Part shown: piece by piece, positions 28,803-38,345 of the stretch | How positions within the stretch are numbered: the first letter of the stretch is position 1 | Layout of the letters: each line of letters begins with the position of its first letter | Assembly (NCBI RefSeq): GCF_902506105.1 | Contig: NZ_LR733304.1 | Span: 372,001 to 436,000, forward strand | DNA: 64,000 bases | Source: Aeromicrobium sp. 9AM | GTDB taxonomy: Bacteria > Actinomycetota > Actinomycetes > Propionibacteriales > Nocardioidaceae | Reading direction: 5' to 3' | Made by a program: the position numbers and the translations under genes | The notes under the pieces: generated by a model | Seen by the model: the letters and a program-made list of their open reading frames with translations, nothing else | What the model was told of the DNA's origin: nothing | Databases searched by the model: none

Positions 28803-28853
28803 ATGAACGGCACTGTGCGCACCCCCTCCGGGCGGTGTCGCTGTCGCCCCTAG
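28803..28853 (+). CDS. Cysteine-containing leader peptide (attenuator uORF), operon 1
   Basis: A 16-residue ORF, MNGTVRTPSGRCRCRP, on a likely leaderless transcript (an in-frame ATG at 28794 would add three residues). Two Cys codons (TGT CGC TGT CGC) near the end are the signal for cysteine-dependent ribosome stalling. GTCGCC (28843-28848), overlapping the second TGT-CGC, can pair with GGCGAC (28856-28861) around the stop codon, so ribosome position would alter folding. The ORF is 89 bases before a sulfurtransferase gene that opens a sulfur operon. Cys-rich uORF attenuation is known in mycobacteria; its operation here is inferred. Confidence 0.75.
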   Translation: MNGTVRTPSGRCRCRP

Positions 28854-28942
28854 CCGGCGACCACCACGCACCTGCTGCACCCACACCCACCGCGCGAGAG
28901 CGCACCTTCCTGGCTACCCCCATGCCTGAAACCGGAGTCCCC

Positions 28943-29776
28943 ATGTCCATCCTCATCACCGCCGACGAGCTCGCGGCCACCCCGGCCGTGCTGCTCGACG
29001 TCCGCTGGCGGCTCGACCGCCCGGACGGCAGCGAGGAGTTCCGCGCCGGCCACGTGCCGGGCGCCGTCTACGTCGACCTGGACCACCAGCTCGCGAGTCA
29101 CGGCGAGCCGGCCGACGGCCGCCACCCGCTGCCAACGGTCGAGGCGCTGCAGGCCGCAGCCCGCTCGTGGGGCGTCGACGACGACAGCACCGTCGTGGTC
29201 TACGACGACCAGGGCAACCTCGCCGCGGCCCGCGCCTGGTGGCTGCTGACGTACGCGGGTGTCGCCGACATACGCGTGCTCGACGGCGGGCTGCAGGCCT
29301 GGACCGAGTCGGACCGGGCCCTCGAGACCGGTGATGCCGCACCGGCGGCCGGGTCGGTGACGTTGTCTTACGGGCACCTGCCGGTGGTCGACGCCGACGA
29401 GGTGCTCGACGTCGCCGCCGCGGGTTCACTGCTCGACGCGCGCGCCCCCGAGCGCTACCGCGGCGAGACCGAGCCCATCGATCCGGTCGCCGGCCACATC
29501 CCCGGAGCGGTCAACACCCCCACGGGACAGAACCTCGCCGACGACGGCCGGTTCCTCGATCCCGCGACCCTCCGCAGCCGGTTCGTGGCCGCGGGCGTCG
29601 ACCCCGATCGTCCGGTCGCGACCTACTGCGGCTCCGGCGTCACCGCAGCGCACAACATCGTCGCCCTGACCCTCGCCGGGTTCACGCCGGCCCTCTATCC
29701 CGGCTCGTGGAGCCAGTGGTCCAACCAGCCCGAGCGCCCCGTCGCGACCGGACAGACACAAGGAGTCCCCGCATGA
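28943..29776 (+). CDS. sseA: Sulfurtransferase, 3-mercaptopyruvate/thiosulfate type
   Basis: 277 residues with two rhodanese domains. The N-terminal domain is inactive (DDDSTVVVYDDQGNLAAARAW); the C-terminal domain has the active Cys in YCGSGVTA, the loop usual for mercaptopyruvate sulfurtransferases rather than thiosulfate rhodaneses. The GGAG site (28934-28937) selects ATG 28943. It would move sulfane sulfur to acceptors in the cytoplasm. First structural gene of the operon; its stop overlaps the next start (ATGA). Confidence 0.88.
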   Translation: MSILITADELAATPAVLLDVRWRLDRPDGSEEFRAGHVPGAVYVDLDHQLASHGEPADGRHPLPTVEALQAAARSWGVDDDSTVVVYDDQGNLAAARAWWLLTYAGVADIRVLDGGLQAWTESDRALETGDAAPAAGSVTLSYGHLPVVDADEVLDVAAAGSLLDARAPERYRGETEPIDPVAGHIPGAVNTPTGQNLADDGRFLDPATLRSRFVAAGVDPDRPVATYCGSGVTAAHNIVALTLAGFTPALYPGSWSQWSNQPERPVATGQTQGVPA

Positions 29777-30936
29777 CCGTCGAATTCATCAGCGCCATCA
29801 ACGTCAATCCAGGCAACGAGCTCAACGGCCTGCGCGACCCCCGCATCGACCCGAAGTACGTCGCCCGGTACGCCCGGGTGCTCGAGGACGGTGGCTTCGA
29901 CTACACCCTCGTGCCGTACTTCTCGGGCGGTCACGACCCGTTCACGCTGGCCACCGCGATCACGTCGGTCACCGAGCGGCTCAAGCCGATCATCGCGCTG
30001 CGACCCAACACGATCTATCCGACCGTCGCCGCCAAGGCGCTGGCGACGCTCGACCAGCTCTCGGGCGGCCGCGCCGTCGTGCACTTCATCGCCGGTGGCA
30101 GTGACGTCGAGCAGGCCCGCGAGGGCGACCGGCTGTCCAAGTCCGAGCGATACGCCCGTCAGGAGGAGTACATCCAGATCCTCAAGCGGGTCTGGACCGA
30201 GCGCACGCCGTTCGACCACGCCGGGACCTACTATTCCTTCGAGAACTTCGTGTCGCTCGTCGAGCCGGTCAACGGCACGATCCCGGTCTCGGTCGGCGGC
30301 TCGTCCGACGACGCGTACCGGATCGGTGGCGCGCTCGGTGACATCTTCGGCCTGTGGGGTGAGCCGCTCGCCGACACCAAGCAGCAGATCGACCGCGTCG
30401 CCGAGGCGGCCCGTGTCGCCGGCCGTACGGACACGCCACGCACCTGGGTGACGTTCCGGCCGATCGTCGCGGCGACGGAGGAGCTCGCGTGGGAGAAGGC
30501 GCACCGCACCCTCGAGATCCTGCAGGACGGCTCGAAGGCGTCGGCACTCTGGAGCCGCAACATCCTGAAGGCCTCACCTGACGGCCCGGCCAACGTCGGC
30601 TCGCAGCGGTTGCTCGAGATCGCGTCGCGCGGTGACCTCCACGACCGCGCTCTGTGGACCCCGACCGCCTCCGCCACCGGCGCCCAGGGTGCGTCGACCG
30701 CACTCGTCGGCACGCCCGAGACCGTCGCGGCCGCGATCCTCGACTACGTCGAGCTCGGTGCCGACCTGATCTCGATCCGCGGTTACGACAACTTCAACGA
30801 CGCCGTCGACTACGGCCGCTACGTCATCCCGCTCGTGCGCCAGGAGCTCGCCCACCGCGAGGCCACCGGGCAGCGCGGCGAGATCGTCGCCCAGCCGCCG
30901 CTCGACGAGGTGCTTCGAGAGCGCGCCGCATCATGA
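29773..30936 (+). CDS. LLM-class flavin monooxygenase, SsuD-like
   Basis: 387 residues. Bacterial luciferase-like TIM barrel: FYTLVPYFSGGHDPFTLATA region, LKPIIALRPNTIYPTVAAKALATLDQLSGGR, and IPVSVGGSSDDAYRIGG. This resembles alkanesulfonate monooxygenases, which use FMNH2 and O2 to release sulfite from an organosulfonate. It has AAGGAG seven bases before the ATG and ATGA overlaps on both sides. The FMN reductases at 40114 and 40608 in the same run would supply reduced flavin. Exact substrate unknown. Confidence 0.87.
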   Translation: MTVEFISAINVNPGNELNGLRDPRIDPKYVARYARVLEDGGFDYTLVPYFSGGHDPFTLATAITSVTERLKPIIALRPNTIYPTVAAKALATLDQLSGGRAVVHFIAGGSDVEQAREGDRLSKSERYARQEEYIQILKRVWTERTPFDHAGTYYSFENFVSLVEPVNGTIPVSVGGSSDDAYRIGGALGDIFGLWGEPLADTKQQIDRVAEAARVAGRTDTPRTWVTFRPIVAATEELAWEKAHRTLEILQDGSKASALWSRNILKASPDGPANVGSQRLLEIASRGDLHDRALWTPTASATGAQGASTALVGTPETVAAAILDYVELGADLISIRGYDNFNDAVDYGRYVIPLVRQELAHREATGQRGEIVAQPPLDEVLRERAAS

Positions 30937-32114
30937 CGGTCGTCGAATCAGCCCGGGCGGCGCTGCCGGTCGTCGACGTCAGCGACGAGCGACTGGCGCG
31001 GCTGACCCGTGAGCTCGCGGTGCACGCCGAGGACGTCGACCGCACCGCGCGGTTCCCGTGGGAAGGCCTGCAGGCCGTGCACGAGGCAGGCCTCCTGACC
31101 GCCGCTGTCAGCACGCAGCACGGCGGCCACGGCGGCCTGAGCGCGGTCGACACCTTGCGGGTCTTCCGCGCCCTCGGCAAGGGCGACCCCTCGACGGCGC
31201 TGATCGCCGCGATGACCTACATCGGGCACGGCGCGTTCGCGTCGGTCTGGCCCGAGGAGGCGTACGACCGGTTCCTCCGCGCCTCCGCCGAGGGCCCGGC
31301 GCTGGTCAACGCGATCCGCGCGGAACCCGAGCTCGGAGCACCCGCCCGTGGTGGCCTGCCCGCGACGACCGTCAGGCGTACGCCTGAGGGCTGGGTGCTG
31401 AACGGCCACAAGGGCTTCGCCACCGGTTGCGAGGGCCTGGCCTATCACCTGGTCTGGGCCGTCAGCGAGGACGACGAGCCGGTCATCGGCCACGTCGTCG
31501 TGCCGGCGACTGACGATGACGGCAACCCCATTCCGGGGATCCGCATCGAGGAGACGTGGGACCACCTCGGGATGCGCGGCACCAGCACGCACGACGTCAT
31601 CTACACCGATGTCGTCGTGCCGGCCGATCACTTCGTCGGCGTGCCGGTCGGATCGGTCCCCAACAACTCCGGCCCCGCGGACGGTTCGATCCTCGGCGTC
31701 TTCGGGCTCTACCTCGGTGTCGCCGAGGCGGCCCGCGACTTCTTCGGCGAGTTCGCCCGTACGCGGGTGCCGACCGCCCTCGGCCGCCCGATCGCGACGA
31801 CCGAGCGCATCCAGGCGGTCGCCGGCGAGATCGAGGCGCACCTCACCACGGCGCAAGAAGTGCTGCACAGCCTCGCTGTGCGCATCGATGCCGGCGACAC
31901 GACCGCGTTCGCGCGACTCGGGCTCGCCAAGGTCATCGCGTCGCGCTCCTCGATCGCGGCGGTCGAGACTGCGGTCGCCGCACTCGGCAACCCCGCCCTG
32001 ACCCGCCACCACCCGCTCGAGCGCCACCTGCGCGACGTGCTGTGTTCGCGCATCCACCCGCCCCAGGACGACACCGCGCTGATCGGCGCGGGTCGGCTCG
32101 CGCTCCAACCCTGA
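30933..32114 (+). CDS. Acyl-CoA dehydrogenase-fold flavoprotein, DszC/SfnB type
   Basis: 393 residues with the three-part acyl-CoA dehydrogenase fold. Recognisable parts: FPWEGLQAVHEAGLLTAAVS, a WDHLGMRGTSTHDVIY segment, and a C-terminal helical bundle. The catalytic Glu motif of true dehydrogenases is not apparent at the end, and the context is flavin-dependent desulfurisation, so a monooxygenase such as DszC (sulfide/sulfoxide oxidation) or SfnB (dimethyl sulfone) is more likely. Cytoplasmic, needing FMNH2 from the operon's reductases. The ABC binding protein gene follows 42 bases later. Confidence 0.82.
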   Translation: MTVVESARAALPVVDVSDERLARLTRELAVHAEDVDRTARFPWEGLQAVHEAGLLTAAVSTQHGGHGGLSAVDTLRVFRALGKGDPSTALIAAMTYIGHGAFASVWPEEAYDRFLRASAEGPALVNAIRAEPELGAPARGGLPATTVRRTPEGWVLNGHKGFATGCEGLAYHLVWAVSEDDEPVIGHVVVPATDDDGNPIPGIRIEETWDHLGMRGTSTHDVIYTDVVVPADHFVGVPVGSVPNNSGPADGSILGVFGLYLGVAEAARDFFGEFARTRVPTALGRPIATTERIQAVAGEIEAHLTTAQEVLHSLAVRIDAGDTTAFARLGLAKVIASRSSIAAVETAVAALGNPALTRHHPLERHLRDVLCSRIHPPQDDTALIGAGRLALQP

Positions 32115-32156
32115 CCCCCCAACCCCCTGAAATCCCCCCGAAAAGAAGGAACCACC

Positions 32157-33803
32157 ATGTCCCGCCAGCATCGCCCGGCCTTCCGCCGCGGCGCCCTCGC
32201 CACGCTCGCCGCTGCCGCCCTGATCGCGCTCAGCGCGTGCGGCGGCAGCGACGGGTCCTCCGCCAAGAGCGACGGCCCGGTCCAGGAGGGCGGCACGCTC
32301 AGGCTCGCCTTCAACCAGGACGTCTACGGCAACCTCGACCCCAACCAGAACTTCTGGATCGAGTCGCGCTCGATCGACCGCAACCTGGTCGACTCACTCA
32401 CGGACCAGGACCCCAAGACCGGCAAGATCGTGCCCTGGCTCGCGACGAAGTGGACCGTCTCGCCGGACGCCAAGACGTACACGTTCACGTTGCGTGACGA
32501 CGTGACGTTCAGCGACGGCACCCCGCTCGACGCCAAGGCGGTCAAGACCGCGTACGACGGCATCATCAAGCTCGGACCGCTCGCCTCGCTCGGCGCGACC
32601 TACCTGTCGGGCTACAAGGAGACCAAGGTCCTGGCGCCCAACAAGGTCGAAGTCGACTTCAGCACTGCCAACGCGGCGTTCCTGCAGGCCACGGCCACGA
32701 CGACGCTCGGCATCCTGTCGCCCAAGTCGTACGACATCGACCCCAAGAAGCGGGCGCTCGGTGACTTCGTCGGCAGCGGTCCGTTCACGCTCAAGAGCTA
32801 CAAGGTCGCCCAGTCGGTCAAGCTCGCCAAGCGCAAGGACTACGCCTGGGGCTCGGAGATCAATGAGAACCGCAAGGCGGCCCACATCGACGCGCTCGAC
32901 GTGACGTTCGTGCCGGAGGAGAGCGTCCTGGTCGGCAGCCTGACGTCCAAGCAGATCGACGTGGCATGGCCGCGCAACCCGCTGTCGGAGCAGAGCCAGC
33001 AGACCATCACGAGCAGCGGCGGCAAGGTCGACAGCACGGTGCTGCCCGGCCTGACGTACAACCTGATCCCCAACCTCAAGGGCATCCTGGGTGAGGTCAA
33101 GGTGCGTGACGCGCTGCAGAAGTCGATCGACCGCACCGAGTGGGCGCACACGGTCTTCGGTGACAAGTACCCGGTCACCAAGAGCGTCGTCGACTCGACG
33201 ACCCCGCAGTGGAGCGACCAGTCGAGCCTGCTGGCGTACGACCCCAAGGGCGCGGAGACGCTGCTCGACGAGGCCGGCTGGAAGAAGGGTTCGGGCGCGT
33301 ACCGGACCAAGGGCGGCAAGCCGCTGGAGATCTCGCTGACCGTCGCCGCCCCGTGGGCCGGCTGGGACCTGCTGCAGGACCAGCTCAAGAAGGTCGGGAT
33401 CAAGCTGACCCAGAAGGTCGTCACCCCCGCGGAGTACACGGCCAAGGCCAACGCCGGTGAGTTCGACCTGACCGCGTCCTACTTCACCCGTGCCGACGCC
33501 GACGTGCTGCGCACGTTCTACGACACGAACGTGGTGAAGCCTGGCACTGGCCCGGGTGCCTACACCCAGGACCCGGCGACGGCGAAGGCCCTGAGCGCGC
33601 TGTACGCCCAGGAGATCAGCGAGGCCGACCCGGTCAAGCGCAAGGCGATCTTCGCGGAGATCCAGAAGCAGATCATCACGGCGGGCGTGCTCTTCCCGCT
33701 GCAGGATCGCGCGCAGATCGTCGCCACGACCGACCAGGTGCACGACCTCAACTACACCGCTGAGACGTTCCTGCGCCTCAACGACGTGTGGCTGTCGAAG
33801 TAG
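32157..33803 (+). CDS. ABC transporter substrate-binding lipoprotein, family 5 (peptide/nickel type)
   Basis: 548 residues. Signal peptide with lipobox LSAC (Cys23). SBP family 5 features: EGGTLRLAFNQDVYGNLDPNQN, the GSGPFTLKSYK and WSDQSSLLAYDPKGAETLLDEAGW segments. It captures a peptide-sized or conjugated ligand outside the cell for the DppBC/DF-like components that follow. In this sulfur context the ligand may be a sulfonate or sulfur-containing conjugate; this is inferred. An AAGAAGGAA site precedes the ATG. Confidence 0.9.
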   Translation: MSRQHRPAFRRGALATLAAAALIALSACGGSDGSSAKSDGPVQEGGTLRLAFNQDVYGNLDPNQNFWIESRSIDRNLVDSLTDQDPKTGKIVPWLATKWTVSPDAKTYTFTLRDDVTFSDGTPLDAKAVKTAYDGIIKLGPLASLGATYLSGYKETKVLAPNKVEVDFSTANAAFLQATATTTLGILSPKSYDIDPKKRALGDFVGSGPFTLKSYKVAQSVKLAKRKDYAWGSEINENRKAAHIDALDVTFVPEESVLVGSLTSKQIDVAWPRNPLSEQSQQTITSSGGKVDSTVLPGLTYNLIPNLKGILGEVKVRDALQKSIDRTEWAHTVFGDKYPVTKSVVDSTTPQWSDQSSLLAYDPKGAETLLDEAGWKKGSGAYRTKGGKPLEISLTVAAPWAGWDLLQDQLKKVGIKLTQKVVTPAEYTAKANAGEFDLTASYFTRADADVLRTFYDTNVVKPGTGPGAYTQDPATAKALSALYAQEISEADPVKRKAIFAEIQKQIITAGVLFPLQDRAQIVATTDQVHDLNYTAETFLRLNDVWLSK

Positions 33804-33828
33804 TCCGACGGAAGAAGGAGGAGACGAC

Positions 33829-34803
33829 ATGGTGCAGTACACGGTGAGGCGCGTCGCGCAGGCGATCGCGGTCCTCTGGGCGGCCTACACCGTGACGTTC
33901 GTCGTCCTCTACGCGCTGCCGAGCGACCCGGTCTCGATCCTGCTCAACCAGGCAGGCGGGACCGGGCGCCCGTCGGCGGACCAGGTCGCCAAGATCCAGG
34001 CGGCGTACGGGTTCGACGACCCGATCGTCGTGCAGTACTGGCACCACCTCGTCGACGCGTTCCAGCTCGACTTCGGCCAGTCCGTGTCGCGTGGCCAGTC
34101 GGTCACCTCACTGCTGGCCGAGAACCTGCCGCCGACGATCGCCCTCACGGCGATGGCGCTGGTGCTGACCACCGTGATCGGCGGCGGGCTCGCGTTCCTC
34201 GCGACGTACGTCGGCTGGCGACCGCTGCGGTCGTTCCTGCACCGGCTGCCGGCCGTTGGGGTCTCGTTCCCGACGTTCTGGGTCGGTCTCCTGCTGATCC
34301 AGCTGTTCTCGTTCTCGCTGGGCTGGTTCCCGGCCACCGGCTCGAGCGGAGTGTCGTCGCTCGTGCTGCCGGCGCTCACGATGTCGCTGCCGACGTCGGG
34401 AATCCTCGCGCAGGTGCTGATCCGTGGCCTCGACGACACGCTCGACCAGGCGCACATCGCCACCGCACGGGCCAAGGGACTCTCACGGTTCACGATCCAC
34501 ACCAAGCACGCACTCAAGAATGCGAGCCTGCCCGCGCTGACGATCCTCGGAGTGCTGGTCGGCGCCACCGTCACCAACGCGGTCGTCGCCGAGACTGTCT
34601 TCTCCCGTCTCGGCATCGGCCGGCTCGCACAACAGGCCGTCCTCGCGCAGGACATCCCGCTCGTGCAGGGGATCGTCGTGCTCGCCGCTGGTGTCTTCGT
34701 CGTCGTCAACCTTGTCGTCGACCTGATCTATCCGCTGCTCGATCCGCGGGTCCTGCAGCACTCCTCGTCCCGCTCGCTCGCACCCGTGGAGGTGGCGGCA
34801 TGA
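33829..34803 (+). CDS. ABC transporter permease, DppB-like
   Basis: 324 residues, six membrane helices: MVQYTVRRVAQAIAVLWAAY start, GYGFDDPIVVQYW periplasmic loop motif, and the EAA-loop DQAHIATARAKGLSRF in the cytoplasm. It forms half of the importer pore with the 34800 product, to which it is coupled by an ATGA overlap. The preceding start is within GGAGGAG-type spacing. Part of the complete peptide-type ABC importer in this operon. Confidence 0.92.
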   Translation: MVQYTVRRVAQAIAVLWAAYTVTFVVLYALPSDPVSILLNQAGGTGRPSADQVAKIQAAYGFDDPIVVQYWHHLVDAFQLDFGQSVSRGQSVTSLLAENLPPTIALTAMALVLTTVIGGGLAFLATYVGWRPLRSFLHRLPAVGVSFPTFWVGLLLIQLFSFSLGWFPATGSSGVSSLVLPALTMSLPTSGILAQVLIRGLDDTLDQAHIATARAKGLSRFTIHTKHALKNASLPALTILGVLVGATVTNAVVAETVFSRLGIGRLAQQAVLAQDIPLVQGIVVLAAGVFVVVNLVVDLIYPLLDPRVLQHSSSRSLAPVEVAA

Positions 34804-35693
34804 CTCTCGCCGATGTCGAGCTCGTCCGGTTCACGCCGCCCGCCGCCGAGCGGGACGGCACGTCGAACCGCGCGCGCCAAACTGCCCACGCACTCCTGAG
34901 GCGTCCCGGCTTCCTGATCGCCGTCGCGTACGTCGTGCTGGTCGTCCTCAGCGCAATCGTCCCGCGGCTGTTCACGTCCGGCGACCCCACGCAGACCGCG
35001 CCCAAGGACAAGTTCCTCGCGCCGAGCCTGTCCCACCTGTTCGGCACCGACGAGCTGGGCCGCGACCTGTTCACCCGCATGGTGCACGGCAGCGCGCTCT
35101 CGATCGAAGCCACCGCGATCTCGGTCGGGCTGGCGGTCGTCGTCGGTCTGACCATCGGCGTCGTCTCGGGCTACGCCGGCGGGTGGGCCGACAGCCTGTT
35201 GATGCGGTTCGTCGACGTGCTGCTGGCGATCCCGGCGCTGCTGCTGGCCCTGGCGATCGTCACGGCTCTCGGCTTCGGCACGGTCAACGTGGCGATCGCG
35301 GTCGGTGTCGGCCTGACACCGGGGTTCGCCCGCGTCACGCGCGCCGAGGTGCTGCGGGTCAAGACCCTCCCGTACGTCGAGGCAGCCCGCTCGAGCGGCG
35401 CCGGCCCGCTGCGGGTCCTGCGACGCCACATCCTGCCCAACTCGTGGGGACCTGTGGCTGTCCTCGCCGTCCTGGACTTCGGCACCGCGATCCTGGCCGT
35501 CTCGTCGCTGTCGTTCCTAGGCTTCGGGGCGCCGCCGCCGGAAGCCGAGTGGGGCTCGCTCGTCGCGGCCGGCCGGACGTACCTGGTCACCTCGCCGTGG
35601 CTGACGCTGCTGCCCGGTCTCGCGGTCGGCGCTGCGGTCTACGCCCTCAACCACATCGGCAAGACGTTCGAGGAGCTCCAGAGATGGCACTGA
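34800..35693 (+). CDS. ABC transporter permease, DppC-like
   Basis: 297 residues with a soluble N-terminal tail and about six membrane helices. LFGTDELGRDLFTRMVHGSA is the DppC-family hallmark; the cytoplasmic EAA loop is around YVEAARSSGAGPLRVL and the C-terminal LGFGAPPPEAEWGSLV is also typical. It pairs with the DppB-like subunit. The ATPase gene begins inside its end (10-base overlap), so translation is coupled. Confidence 0.92.
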   Translation: MTLADVELVRFTPPAAERDGTSNRARQTAHALLRRPGFLIAVAYVVLVVLSAIVPRLFTSGDPTQTAPKDKFLAPSLSHLFGTDELGRDLFTRMVHGSALSIEATAISVGLAVVVGLTIGVVSGYAGGWADSLLMRFVDVLLAIPALLLALAIVTALGFGTVNVAIAVGVGLTPGFARVTRAEVLRVKTLPYVEAARSSGAGPLRVLRRHILPNSWGPVAVLAVLDFGTAILAVSSLSFLGFGAPPPEAEWGSLVAAGRTYLVTSPWLTLLPGLAVGAAVYALNHIGKTFEELQRWH

Positions 35694-37342
35694 CCTTCAC
35701 CCCCGCACCCGCCGTCCTCGCGCCACCCGATCAGGCTGTCCTGGAGATCGACGAGCTCTCGGTCGGCTTCGGGCCCAAGGGTCGCGAGCGACGCGTCGTG
35801 GAGAACCTGTCCCTCACGGTCCGTCCGGGCCAGGTCGTCGCGCTCGTCGGCGAGTCCGGCTCGGGCAAGTCGACGACCGCGCACGCCGCCCTCGGCCTGC
35901 TCCCCGCAGGCGGTCGGATCGTCGGCGGGCGGATCACGCTGGGCGGCCATGACGTCACGAACGCCGACGACAAGGCATTCCGCCAGCACCGCGGACCGCT
36001 GGTCGGGCTCGTGCCGCAGGACCCGATGGTCGCGCTCAACCCCACGCTGCGGATCGGTGAGCAGGTTGCTGAAGCCGTACGCCGTCGAGGTGTGCCCAAG
36101 CGGTCCGTCGCTGTCGAGGTCTCCGAGGTGCTCGAGCGCGCTGGTGTCGACAACCCCACCGTGAAGGCGCGGCAGTATCCGCACGAGCTCTCCGGCGGCC
36201 AGCGCCAACGCGTCCTCATCGCCATCGCGTTGGCCGGACACCCGCGGCTGCTGGTCGCCGACGAGCCCACCAGTGCGCTCGATGCCACGGTCCAGCGCCG
36301 CATCCTCGACCACCTGGACCGGCTCGTCGCCGACAGCGGCACGTCGCTGCTGCTGATCACCCACGACCTCGGCATCGCGGTGGATCGCGCGGACCATCTC
36401 GTCGTGATGTCCGAAGGTCGCATCGTCGAGCAGGGCCGGCCGGCCGAGATCGTCGCCGCACCCCAGCACGAGTACACGCAGCGACTGCTCGACGCGGCTC
36501 CCGGCCTGGGCCGCATCCGCCGCCCGGCTCCGGTGCCACCGGTCGACGACGTCGTGCTCCGCTTCGACGGCGTCAGCAAGGAGTTCACGTCGCGCAGCGG
36601 CTTCGGCTCGCGGAGCCGTGCGCGCGTGCTCGACGACGTGACGCTCGACGTGCACCGCGGACGTACGCTCGCGCTGGTCGGCGAGTCGGGGTCGGGCAAG
36701 ACCACGGCACTGCGTATCGCGATGGGACTCGAACGCCCGACGTCGGGTCGCGTCCTGTTCGACGGTGTCGATGTGGCGTCGTCGGACCGGCGCGAGCTCC
36801 GGGCCCTGCGCCGCCGGTTCCAGTTCGTGCACCAGAACCCGTTCGCCGCCCTCGACCCGAAGTTCAGCGTGCGGGACCTGGTCGCCGAGCCGCTCGAGTC
36901 GTTCCGGGTCGGAGATCGATCGTCCCGCACGGTTGCGGTCACGAAGCTGCTCGATCAGGTCGCGCTGCCGGCGAGCTATCTCGGCCGTCGCGCCGCGGAG
37001 CTGTCGGGTGGCCAGCGGCAGCGCGTAGCGATCGCCCGTGCCCTCGCGCTCGAGCCGGAGCTGCTGCTCCTCGACGAGCCGGTGTCGGCCCTCGACGTCT
37101 CGGTGCAGGCGCAGATCCTCGACCTGCTGGTCGACCTGCAGAGCGAGCTCGGCCTGACGTACGTCCTGGTGTCGCACGACCTCGCCGTCGTCGCGGAGGT
37201 GTCGCACCAGCTCGCGGTGCTCGACGGCGGACGGATCGTCGAGAGCGGCCCCACGCAGCAGGTCTTCGACCACCCCGAGCACGCCCTGACCCGCGCGTTG
37301 CTCGCCGCTGTCCCGGGGCTCAAGACGGAGGTGGGGGCATGA
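35684..37342 (+). CDS. ABC transporter ATP-binding protein, fused DppD-DppF
   Basis: 552 residues with two complete nucleotide-binding modules. Module 1 (about 20-270): GESGSGKST, LSGGQRQRV, LLVADEPTSALD. Module 2 (about 285-552): GESGSGKTT, LSGGQRQRVAIA, LLLLDEPVSALD. In many bacteria these are two genes (dppD, dppF); here they are one polypeptide. It drives import through the two permeases upstream. The C-terminal oligopeptide/dipeptide extension is present after each module. Its stop overlaps the next start. Confidence 0.93.
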   Translation: MALTFTPAPAVLAPPDQAVLEIDELSVGFGPKGRERRVVENLSLTVRPGQVVALVGESGSGKSTTAHAALGLLPAGGRIVGGRITLGGHDVTNADDKAFRQHRGPLVGLVPQDPMVALNPTLRIGEQVAEAVRRRGVPKRSVAVEVSEVLERAGVDNPTVKARQYPHELSGGQRQRVLIAIALAGHPRLLVADEPTSALDATVQRRILDHLDRLVADSGTSLLLITHDLGIAVDRADHLVVMSEGRIVEQGRPAEIVAAPQHEYTQRLLDAAPGLGRIRRPAPVPPVDDVVLRFDGVSKEFTSRSGFGSRSRARVLDDVTLDVHRGRTLALVGESGSGKTTALRIAMGLERPTSGRVLFDGVDVASSDRRELRALRRRFQFVHQNPFAALDPKFSVRDLVAEPLESFRVGDRSSRTVAVTKLLDQVALPASYLGRRAAELSGGQRQRVAIARALALEPELLLLDEPVSALDVSVQAQILDLLVDLQSELGLTYVLVSHDLAVVAEVSHQLAVLDGGRIVESGPTQQVFDHPEHALTRALLAAVPGLKTEVGA

Positions 37343-38325
37343 CTCGCTATGTCGTGATCGGCGCTGGCGCGCTCGGTGGGCTGCTCGCCGCCGAGCTGCA
37401 CTCCAGCGGTGTCGAGTCGCTGCTCGTCGCGCGGGGAGCCCACGGCGAGGCGATCCGCACCGGCGGCCTGCGCATCCGGCGTCCGGACGTGACCGATGTC
37501 GTACGCCTGCCGGTCGCGTCGGGACCCGACGAGGTCGACCTGCGACCCGATGACGTGCTCGTGCTGGGGGTCAAGGCCCAGGATGTCGAGACGGTCCTGC
37601 AGGCGTGGTCGTGGCTGCCGGTCGAGGGTGGGGGAGTCGCCGCCGACCTGCCGGTGCTGACCCTGCAGAACGGCCTGGCCACCGAGGATGCCGTGCTGCG
37701 CCGGTTCGGCGAGGTCTACGCCGCCACGGCGTGGATCGCGGCCAGCCACCTCAGCCCCGGAGAGGTGGTGAGTCCCAGCTGGCCGACCGTCGGCATCATC
37801 TGGCTCGGGCGGCACCACTCCGGCACCGACGAGCGGGCCGGGCAGATCGCGGCCGACCTGCGTGGCGCGCGCTTCGGCGCGACCGCCGTCGACGACATCG
37901 CGGCCTGGAAGGCACACAAGCTCCGCGGGAACATCACGAACGGCCTCGACCTGTTCGCCGGCTCCGCAGACGATCTCGCCGAGGCGGGTGCCCTGCTGGT
38001 CGCCGAGCTCGACAACGTCTTCGCCGCCGCCGGCATCGAGGTCGTCGACCCGGCCACGGCGGTCCCGGACCTGCCGGCGCTCGAGATCGGCACCGTGCCG
38101 GACCACGAGCACCGGCGCTCGACCTGGCAGAGCTTCGCCCGTGGCGCCGGCTCCGAGGTCGACCACCTCAACGGCGAGATCGTGCTGCTCGGTCGCCGAC
38201 ACGGCGTACCGACGCCGGTCAACGAGGCCCTGCAACGCGCGCTCGGTGCGCGTTCGGCCGCCGGAGCCTCCACCGAACCGATCGACGTACGCATCCTGCT
38301 CGACCCAGCCATGCAACCCATCTGA
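37339..38325 (+). CDS. Ketopantoate-reductase-like (ApbA/PanE) NADP oxidoreductase
   Basis: 328 residues: N-terminal Rossmann domain (YVVIGAGALGGLLAAEL, residues 4-20) and a C-terminal helical domain with the conserved Lys in AAWKAHKLRGNITNG. PanE reduces 2-oxo acids. Placed between an ABC importer and a rhodanese/oxidase pair in a sulfur operon, it is unlikely to serve pantothenate synthesis. It may reduce a 2-oxo acid released from the imported compound; this is inferred. Start overlaps the ATPase stop (ATGA). Confidence 0.85.
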   Translation: MTRYVVIGAGALGGLLAAELHSSGVESLLVARGAHGEAIRTGGLRIRRPDVTDVVRLPVASGPDEVDLRPDDVLVLGVKAQDVETVLQAWSWLPVEGGGVAADLPVLTLQNGLATEDAVLRRFGEVYAATAWIAASHLSPGEVVSPSWPTVGIIWLGRHHSGTDERAGQIAADLRGARFGATAVDDIAAWKAHKLRGNITNGLDLFAGSADDLAEAGALLVAELDNVFAAAGIEVVDPATAVPDLPALEIGTVPDHEHRRSTWQSFARGAGSEVDHLNGEIVLLGRRHGVPTPVNEALQRALGARSAAGASTEPIDVRILLDPAMQPI

Positions 38326-38345
38326 CCACCGGAAGGACCACCATC

